A DNA stretch of 64,000 nucleotides from contig NZ_JAQOUE010000001.1 in assembly GCF_032191465.1 (NCBI RefSeq), positions 496,001-560,000 of the forward strand, read 5' to 3'. Source of the stretch: Candidatus Nitronereus thalassa (GTDB taxonomy: Bacteria > Nitrospirota > Nitrospiria > Nitrospirales > UBA8639). Within the stretch, counting starts at the first letter, position 1. Each line of letters begins with the position of its first letter. Under the pieces are notes generated by a model. The model saw only the letters and a program-made list of their open reading frames with translations. It was not told where the DNA came from and ran no database searches. The position numbers and the translations under genes are program-made. Shown here one piece after another: positions 63,554 to 64,000 of this stretch.

Positions 63554-64000
63554 GTGATCCGGAAAACCAAGAAGGAAAACGAATCGGCATTCATCCTCTG
63601 ATAGTCATTTTTGGTGTGATCATTGGTCTGTGGATTTTCATTCAAGCCATTATTCCCAAATCCAAAGACATTCAACCCCCCCAGGGCCATGAAACCCAAG
63701 CTGAAAAAACTGCGACAATTTTACAGGAAGCCAAAGAAACCAATGTCCCGACATTTAAAATGACCGCGGCAGTCCCATCCATGAATGCACTCAGCCTTCT
63801 TGTTCCAGGACAAACTACAGATAGCCAGGTCGTAGCTTTACTCCTGTATCTTCGTGATTCCCGCCGGGACGGGACCCTTTCATCTTTGCTCCCTGCCACC
63901 ACACCTGACAATGAGCTCGGTCAATTTTCTATTGCGAATATCTATATTTTTTCTGATCCCAATTTTGCTGTTAAGGAAGCGATTACCATTTTATCGGTGG
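63550..64000 (+). CDS. Membrane-anchored hypothetical protein, partial (C-terminus off the window)
   Basis: The frame starts at the ATG overlapping the mazG stop and stays open to the window end (about 150 codons). One N-terminal membrane helix (PLIVIFGVIIGLWIFIQAIIP) anchors a periplasmic part beginning KSKDIQPPQG. No family is recognised. Confidence 0.65.
   Translation, partial: MSDPENQEGKRIGIHPLIVIFGVIIGLWIFIQAIIPKSKDIQPPQGHETQAEKTATILQEAKETNVPTFKMTAAVPSMNALSLLVPGQTTDSQVVALLLYLRDSRRDGTLSSLLPATTPDNELGQFSIANIYIFSDPNFAVKEAITILSV

Overview
The window reads as a chromosomal segment of a Gram-negative bacterium, most likely a Nitrospirota (Nitrospira-like) organism. The evidence is indirect: outer-membrane porin and FadL-type barrels, an NtrY/NtrX-like two-component pair, a purM-purN-rlmD-type housekeeping block, and very large secreted mosaic proteins. 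No rRNA or phylogenetic marker is present, so this placement is an inference.

Layout. Positions 1-6.5 kb hold ordinary genes: a partial outer-membrane porin with a candidate small RNA in front of it, a beta-helix protein, an Rrf2 regulator with two small membrane proteins, a decayed IS3-type element and a small secreted coiled-coil protein. Positions about 6.5-54.9 kb look like one accessory island. It ends at a tRNA-Ala(CGC) gene beside a large serine recombinase, and a 13-bp copy of the tRNA 3' end lies at 6544-6556. Positions 55-64 kb are housekeeping: purN, purM, an RlmD-like rRNA methyltransferase, an NtrX-like regulator, an NtrY-like kinase, a DUF1844 protein, mazG and a partial membrane protein.

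The island is the notable part. Five promoters carry the same 20-bp element, two AATCNGTAA units 11 bp apart, each followed after exactly 12 bp by a -10-like hexamer. Four lie on the minus strand (sites A-D) and one on the plus strand (site E). Direct repeats with 11-bp period just upstream of -10 are what SARP/OmpR-type winged-helix activators bind. Two tandem giant ATPase regulators with C-terminal SARP (winged helix plus BTAD) domains are encoded inside the same region (43.1-49.5 kb). I infer a self-contained regulon.

Site D starts a tightly packed operon for a discrete type II fatty-acid/polyketide-like pathway: two crotonases resembling the PksH and PksI polyketide enzymes, FabG, a FabL-like enoyl reductase, a FabZ-like dehydratase, ACP, ketosynthase, a degenerate reductase, a protein of unknown family and a SAM methyltransferase. 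Site C starts an operon with a heme-oxygenase-like diiron enzyme, two collagen-like secreted proteins, two TolB-like/FIMAH secreted proteins and a frame-broken paralog of the unknown family. Site B drives a methionine-rich hexapeptide-repeat secreted protein and a hotdog-methyltransferase fusion. Site A drives two DUF1566 proteins and a 3823-residue mosaic protein. Site E drives a FadL-type outer-membrane channel for hydrophobic compounds. Together this suggests coordinated production and export of a modified acyl product along with surface or matrix proteins.

Several island genes carry 9-10 bp poly-G tracts. One of them breaks a gene, which suggests phase variation or homopolymer error.
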